The position numbers and the translations under genes are program-made. Below the pieces are notes generated by a model. It made no database searches. It saw nothing but the letters and a program-made list of their open reading frames with translations, and was not told the DNA's origin. Shown here in pieces: positions 59,556-64,000 of a stretch of DNA of 64,000 nucleotides; within the stretch, counting starts at the first letter, position 1, and each line of letters begins with the position of its first letter. Source of the stretch: JAEZDC01 sp036676415 (GTDB lineage Bacteria > Bacteroidota > Bacteroidia > Chitinophagales > Chitinophagaceae); assembly GCA_036676415.1 (NCBI GenBank), contig JAKFCX010000007.1:12021-76020 (forward strand). The letters run 5' to 3'.

Positions 59556-61913
59556 TTACTTCTTTAACACACGTTCAAACAGCTTAAAAACTCTTTTGTA
59601 TTCATCTGTCCAGCTACTGGGTTCTACAAAACCATGATCTTCCATTGGGTACACAGCTAATTCCCAGTTGTCTTTTCCCAGTTCGATCAGTCTTTGAGAT
59701 AATTCCACCACATCCTGGAAATGAACATTAACATCTACCATTCCATGTAACATCACCAGGTGTCCTTTTAAACCTTCGGCAAAATATAAAGGTGAACTTT
59801 TTCTATAAGCAATACTGTCTGTAAAAGGCTCATTCAAAATGTTGGAAGTATAACCATGATTATAATTCGACCAGTCAGTAACTGATCTTAATGCACCCCC
59901 TGCAGCAAATACTTCAGGTGCTGTGAACATTCCCATCAAAGTGATAAAACCACCATAAGAACCACCATATAATCCAACATTGGCGGGATTAACGCCATGG
60001 TTTTTTATCAGCCAGTTAACACCATCGATATGATCGGTCAAATCTTTTCCACCCATGTGACGATAGATTCCGGTTCTCCAGTCACGACCATATCCTGCAC
60101 TGCCTCGGTAGTCGATATCCAGTACATAATATCCTTCATCAGCCAGCATATTGTTGAACATGTATTCACGAAAATAACTACTCCACCATTTATGTGCATT
60201 TTGCAAATAGCCTGCACCATGTACAAACAACACTGCAGGTTTGTTTGGATGAGGATTGCTGGGCTTATACAATCTTGCATGAACAATAGCACCATCTCTG
60301 GCAGTGAATGTTACCACTTCAGGATCTTTCCATGCATACGATTTAAATTCTTCACTCTGTGCGTTGAATGTTACCTGTTCAGCTTTAGCACCAGGTTTAT
60401 TCTCCATCAAAAACAACTCAGTTGGTTTGTTGGAATAGGAGTAAAGGATAGCCAGGTTTTTTTCATCAGGTGAAATGGTTACAAGATTAGCACCCGTCAT
60501 CGTAGTGATCTTCTCTTTCTTTCCATCAGCAATTGATAAGCGATAGAAATGCTTTTCACCAGGATGAACTTCATTGGTAGTGATGAAGAAATATTTACTA
60601 TCTTTTGATAGCTGGGCATCCTGCACTTCATAATTGCCGGAAGTCAGCTGACGTTTTTTCCCGGTTGTTATATCAGCAATGTATAAATGCGAATAACCAG
60701 TTGCTTCAGATTGATACCAGAATGTATTTTCATCAATCCAGCCTGCATTTCTGAAATTGATACCTGGTCCTTGTATCCATGCTTCATCTCTTTGCCTGTC
60801 CAGCGGTTTTAGTTTACCTGTGGCTTTATCAAATAACATCAGCCAGCGATCCTTGTTATCATCCGATCGTATTTCAATAACAGCATTCGTTCCTTTTGGT
60901 GACCATACTGGACCGAAAAATGTGACTGATCGATTTGCATTTTTCTTCTTTCTTTCTTCGAACAGTTTTGGATAATCTTTCAGGTAGTCAGGATAATCTT
61001 TTATTCCCGGAATATCGTCTGTCTTCATTGTGTAAATGGTATCTCTATCCCTGTCGTAGATGTAGAACTCACTCGATCCGTCAGCTGCACCAACTTTTGG
61101 TCTTGTATTGATATCTGTGGTGAAACCTGATTCTGTTACATAATCAGGTACGATGGCATTTTTGGCAGTGGTAGTTTTAAATAAACGGTAAGTGATGAAT
61201 CTTCCGTCAGGACTGATTGATAGACCCTGCACTCTTCTGTCTTCTAACAAAACAGACCTGATATCTTTTTCTTTGGTGCTTTCCCTGTATTGCTGTGCTT
61301 CTTCTCTTTTTGTTTTACGCTGGCGAAGAATTTCAAAATACTGCAGCTGATCGTTCAATAACCACCGTTCCTGCTGTGTGGTATCTTTTGATCTTGGTTT
61401 CGTTTCCGCTCTCAGGTTAGTGAGTTGTTGTGTTTCTCCAGTAACAATATCCCAGGCATATAAGTTATTGCTTCGGCTGTAAACAACTTTGGTATCGTTG
61501 AAAGAAAATTGAGGATTGCTTTCGGTATCTAAAGTCTGTGTGATCCTTCTTGTTCTTGCAGGTTTTATCTCTGTAAGATAAATGTCACCATTGCTTGAAT
61601 AGGTATAAGCTGTTCTGGCATTGTTATAAGTGGTGTTATTTACCGTTGCAAGATTTTGCTTTTGTGCAACACTAGCTTTTATTGGTGTTTTATTGGTGAG
61701 TGTAATGAAGTAAAGCGAATCACTTGTTGTCTTTTCAGGATTCCAGGAAAAATAAACTGTCTTTCCATCATTGCTCCAGGAGAGATTGGAAGGAGAGGTG
61801 CCTATCCATTTGGGATTTCTCATGATCTTTTCTACGGTGAGTTTATCCAGCTTTTGAGCAATTGAAGCAAAGGATACAAATACAAGTAATAATGAAAGCA
61901 GTTGACGATACAT
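59556..61913 (-). CDS. S9-family peptidase (DPP IV/prolyl oligopeptidase type)
   Basis: 785-aa exported peptidase. Signal peptide MYRQLLSLLLVFVSFASIAQ begins at ATG 61913; an earlier start would add 19 residues from the A/T-rich upstream DNA. An N-terminal beta-propeller region (about 40-480, for example NPKWIGTSPSNLSWSNDGKT) is followed by the alpha/beta-hydrolase domain with Ser652 in YGGSYGG, and His760 in MEDHGF; the catalytic Asp lies between them. The size and order fit dipeptidyl-peptidase-IV-like enzymes, which take dipeptides from oligopeptides in the periplasm. Exact specificity is unknown. Confidence 0.93.
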   Translation of the reverse strand: MYRQLLSLLLVFVSFASIAQKLDKLTVEKIMRNPKWIGTSPSNLSWSNDGKTVYFSWNPEKTTSDSLYFITLTNKTPIKASVAQKQNLATVNNTTYNNARTAYTYSSNGDIYLTEIKPARTRRITQTLDTESNPQFSFNDTKVVYSRSNNLYAWDIVTGETQQLTNLRAETKPRSKDTTQQERWLLNDQLQYFEILRQRKTKREEAQQYRESTKEKDIRSVLLEDRRVQGLSISPDGRFITYRLFKTTTAKNAIVPDYVTESGFTTDINTRPKVGAADGSSEFYIYDRDRDTIYTMKTDDIPGIKDYPDYLKDYPKLFEERKKKNANRSVTFFGPVWSPKGTNAVIEIRSDDNKDRWLMLFDKATGKLKPLDRQRDEAWIQGPGINFRNAGWIDENTFWYQSEATGYSHLYIADITTGKKRQLTSGNYEVQDAQLSKDSKYFFITTNEVHPGEKHFYRLSIADGKKEKITTMTGANLVTISPDEKNLAILYSYSNKPTELFLMENKPGAKAEQVTFNAQSEEFKSYAWKDPEVVTFTARDGAIVHARLYKPSNPHPNKPAVLFVHGAGYLQNAHKWWSSYFREYMFNNMLADEGYYVLDIDYRGSAGYGRDWRTGIYRHMGGKDLTDHIDGVNWLIKNHGVNPANVGLYGGSYGGFITLMGMFTAPEVFAAGGALRSVTDWSNYNHGYTSNILNEPFTDSIAYRKSSPLYFAEGLKGHLVMLHGMVDVNVHFQDVVELSQRLIELGKDNWELAVYPMEDHGFVEPSSWTDEYKRVFKLFERVLKK

Positions 61914-62110
61914 GAAAGTTAGTTTAAAGGCTAAATATAAAGCATATGCGTTCCGGGCGAAATGAAACAATGATATCTGCCTGAAAAAAAATACTTCAGT
62001 GGTTCCTTTTACCTGTCAACCCTTGGTTTTGGTACGGGCTAAACGGGGAAAAATTGATTTTCGACCTGATTCGGTATATAAATTGAACAGGATACATTAA
62101 TTGTAATAAA

Positions 62111-62356
62111 ATGATACTTCAATTAGAGCCCAGCATTTTGGTTGAAACTCCTCTTGGCACTGGCCAGGCATTATTTATTATTGATTATGGCATGCACCAG
62201 AATACCTGTTGGGTAGTAGCTCTTCAAAAAGATGGGGTCATCAAACATTTTGATTGTAATGACGTAATTCTTTCAACGAACTATACTTATGGAATGAACC
62301 TGAGGAAAAACAATTTCCGGGGTGAAGAGAAAGATAAATCGGATGAAAAAGAATAG
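62111..62356 (+). CDS. Small conserved-looking protein, function unknown
   Basis: 81-aa product with a compact beta-rich N-terminus (LEPSILVETPLGTGQALFII, YGMHQNTCWVVALQKDGVIK, FDCNDVILSTNYTYG) and a Lys/Glu-rich tail. It has no signal peptide. The regular pattern and proper ATG suggest a real gene; I recall short homologues in Bacteroidota but know no function. A 7-bp TAGTAGT/ACTACTA hairpin lies at its stop. Confidence 0.65.
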   Translation: MILQLEPSILVETPLGTGQALFIIDYGMHQNTCWVVALQKDGVIKHFDCNDVILSTNYTYGMNLRKNNFRGEEKDKSDEKE

Positions 62357-62382
62357 TAGTTTACGACTACTACCAATGTTGC

Positions 62383-62820
62383 TCACAGCGCCATATTCTG
62401 TTTTGTAAGTTGTAGGTCAATGAAATTTATCCATTCATTACGCTCATTTTGCATTAACCAGGTACCGGTTAGCTTTGTATTTTCTTCGTTAAAGACTCCT
62501 TCAAACCTCAATTTGTCGCCGACAATATTAAATATGTTATAAGCTAAGGAACTTATCATTCTACCGCTTTCTCCTTTTGAATTGTAGTATTCCATGATCC
62601 CTTTGCCGGTAGATTTATCCAGGGAAATAATTTCAAAGGTTTCGCTTTTTTCTTCTGCTATTTGTACATCGGCTTTGTGTAAAATATAATGCCCGTCAAG
62701 TATAAATTCGTAACTGTCAACACCGGTCAATCTTGAATTTCCATTTTCAGAGAAAATAGTTCCTGCTGTATTCCATGTGCCGATCAGTCTTTTGAAATCG
62801 CTGGATTGAATTTTAGTCAT
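62383..62820 (-). CDS. DUF1579-like small protein
   Basis: 145-aa soluble protein resembling DUF1579 and lipocalin-like calycins: RLIGTWNTAGTIFSENGNSR, a YEFILDGHYILHKADVQI strand pair, YYNSKGESGRMISSLAYNIF and a TKLTGTWLMQNERNEWINFI end. This fold commonly binds small ligands, but the function is unknown. It is divergent from pckG, with a 12-bp palindrome in between. Confidence 0.65.
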   Translation of the reverse strand: MTKIQSSDFKRLIGTWNTAGTIFSENGNSRLTGVDSYEFILDGHYILHKADVQIAEEKSETFEIISLDKSTGKGIMEYYNSKGESGRMISSLAYNIFNIVGDKLRFEGVFNEENTKLTGTWLMQNERNEWINFIDLQLTKQNMAL

Positions 62821-62888
62821 CTTGTTTAGTTGTTAAGCGAATTTAAAGTTTGGCTGAAACATTTCATGATAAATGAGGTAAGCCAGAG

Positions 62889-62900
62889 TGACAATTGTCA
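62889..62900. promoter_or_regulatory. Perfect 12-bp palindrome between the DUF1579-like gene and pckG
   Basis: TGACAATTGTCA is a perfect palindrome, 69 bp from the DUF1579-like start and 119 bp before pckG. Its position and symmetry suit a dimeric repressor or activator; the regulator is unknown. A TAACA/TGTT-like imperfect pair follows. Confidence 0.4.
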
Positions 62901-63006
62901 TTGTAACACGATGTTGCAAAAACCACCTTTATACCTGCATATTTGAAGCAATGCCGCTCTCTAAGCTACACAGTTTAATAAGGCGTAAAAAGACGCTTAT
63001 CATTTA

Positions 63007-63014
63007 TAAATTTT
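63007..63014 (+). promoter_or_regulatory. Possible -7 box of pckG
   Basis: TAAATTTT, one mismatch to TAnnTTTG, ending exactly 4 nt before ATG 63019, the same spacing seen at prmA, the TPR gene, the DUF3667 gene and the MacB-like permease gene. Confidence 0.35.
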
Positions 63015-63018
63015 CATT

Positions 63019-64000
63019 ATGAAACTTCAAAGCAACCTAACTGATCTTGAACCCTACGCTGTTCGTGATGACCTGCGTAACTGGGTTGAACAAATTGCTT
63101 CGCAATGTGAAGCAGAACACATTCACTGGTGTGATGGCAGCCAGCAGGAATACGACAGCCTTTGCAACTTACTTGTGCAGAAAGGAACATTCATTCGTTT
63201 AAATCCCGAGAAACGTCCAAACAGTTTTGCCTGTTTCAGCGATCCAAGTGATGTGGCCAGGGTAGAAGACAAAACATTTATCTGCAGCCGTAGAAAAGAA
63301 GATGCTGGTCCCACCAACAACTGGATGGCTCCGGAGAAAATGAAGAAGCAACTGAACAACCTGCTTCTGGGTTCTATGAAAGGAAGAACACTTTATGTTG
63401 TTCCGTTTTGCATGGGGCCAGTGGGTTCATCTTTATCAAGATACGGTGTACAGCTAACCGATTCTGAATATGTAGTGGTGAATATGCGTATCATGACAAG
63501 AATGGGTGAACAGGTAATGCCCTATCTCTCAAAATATAATTACGTTAAGTGCATACATACTGTTGGAGCACCTTTAGAGAATTTTAAAGAAGATGTTAGC
63601 TGGCCTTGTAATCCTGAAGTAAAATACATTTCACATTTCCCTGAAGAAAGACTGATCATTTCTTATGGAAGTGGTTATGGTGGAAATGCATTGCTGGGTA
63701 AGAAATGTTTTGCGCTGAGGATCGCTTCCGTTTTAGGAAGAGAAGAGAACTGGCTGGCTGAACATATGCTGTTATTGGGAATAGAATCTCCTGAGAAAGA
63801 GAAAACTTATGTTGCTGCAGCTTTCCCTAGTGCATGTGGTAAAACAAACTTTGCCATGATGATTCCTCCGCAGGAATTTGAAGGATGGAAAGTGACAACA
63901 GTTGGTGATGATATTGCCTGGATACATAAAGGAGAAAATGGTGGATTGTATGCCATTAATCCGGAGGCAGGATACTTTGGAGTGGCACCCGGCACTAACT
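63019..64000 (+). CDS. pckG: Phosphoenolpyruvate carboxykinase (GTP), partial (5' part)
   Basis: Gluconeogenic enzyme making PEP from oxaloacetate with GTP. The first 327 codons are in the window; the gene runs off the right edge (the family is about 600 aa). Starts MKLQSNLTDLEPYAVRDDLR; CFSDPSDVARVEDKTFICSR, YVVPFCMGPVGSSLSRYGVQ, ISYGSGYGGNALLGKKCFAL, and the P-loop FPSACGKTNFAMM followed by VGDDIAWI identify the GTP-dependent type rather than the ATP-dependent PckA. The ATG is in A/T-rich sequence behind a possible -7 box. Confidence 0.95.
   Translation, partial: MKLQSNLTDLEPYAVRDDLRNWVEQIASQCEAEHIHWCDGSQQEYDSLCNLLVQKGTFIRLNPEKRPNSFACFSDPSDVARVEDKTFICSRRKEDAGPTNNWMAPEKMKKQLNNLLLGSMKGRTLYVVPFCMGPVGSSLSRYGVQLTDSEYVVVNMRIMTRMGEQVMPYLSKYNYVKCIHTVGAPLENFKEDVSWPCNPEVKYISHFPEERLIISYGSGYGGNALLGKKCFALRIASVLGREENWLAEHMLLLGIESPEKEKTYVAAAFPSACGKTNFAMMIPPQEFEGWKVTTVGDDIAWIHKGENGGLYAINPEAGYFGVAPGTN

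Overview
The window reads as a chromosomal segment of a Bacteroidota bacterium, most likely in or near Chitinophagaceae. The reasons are moderate to low GC, start codons mostly without a Shine-Dalgarno sequence, -7 boxes of the TAnnTTTG type, TlpA/DUF4369 thioredoxins, SPII lipoproteins, and protein sequences of Chitinophagaceae character. This placement is inference from sequence character; no database was searched. No insertion sequence, prophage, CRISPR array or rRNA is visible, and no stretch longer than 300 bp lacks a gene.

Layout. 1-13 kb is core housekeeping: pnp, prmA, plsY, an M48 lipoprotein protease, a DUF3052/YdeI fusion, a Gfo/Idh/MocA oxidoreductase, dnaG, ispE, a bifunctional-nuclease-like protein, and etfB-etfA. 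13-24 kb holds an 82-aa acidic protein, a secreted protein, thrS-infC (without rpmI-rplT), lactate dehydrogenase, a CBS protein, an orphan histidine kinase, a lipoprotein and an acyltransferase coupled to an M20 amidohydrolase. 24-35 kb has a serine hydrolase, gcvP, DUF3667 and YkgJ-type proteins, a MacB/FtsX permease and tsaD. 35-39 kb is a giant CheB-CheR-PAS-histidine kinase divergent from a single-domain response regulator. 39-45 kb is a nucleotide-sugar operon (aminotransferase, ugd, uxs, wbpA/tviB-like) followed by rfbD and tRNA-Gln(UUG).

45-57 kb carries an OmpA-like protein, a Cys-rich four-helix copper-binding protein, an ATP-grasp-like protein, a TlpA protein, an SGNH hydrolase and a kynurenine / 3-hydroxyanthranilate meta-cleavage cluster. 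The cluster is divergent: SDR, 2-aminomuconate semialdehyde dehydrogenase, RidA-type 2-aminomuconate deaminase, kynU and kmo on the minus strand; 3-hydroxyanthranilate dioxygenase, ACMS decarboxylase and a guanine-deaminase-like gene on the plus strand. Together they would take kynurenine to 4-oxalocrotonate. Tryptophan dioxygenase, kynurenine formamidase and the lower pathway are not in the window. 57-64 kb has an ECF sigma/anti-sigma pair, TlpA plus an outer-membrane-type protein, an S9 peptidase, two small proteins and the start of GTP-type PEP carboxykinase.

The strongest unexplained signal is a family of 14 dispersed intergenic elements, seven in each orientation. All share the heptamer GYGACRC inside a longer conserved frame. 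The heptamer exists in two forms, GCGACGC (8 copies) and GTGACAC (6 copies); the two variable positions are symmetric and change together in every copy, so dyad symmetry is always kept. Several genes also have a -7 box exactly 4 nt before the ATG, which suggests leaderless mRNAs. Convergent gene pairs often abut or share stop-codon bases.
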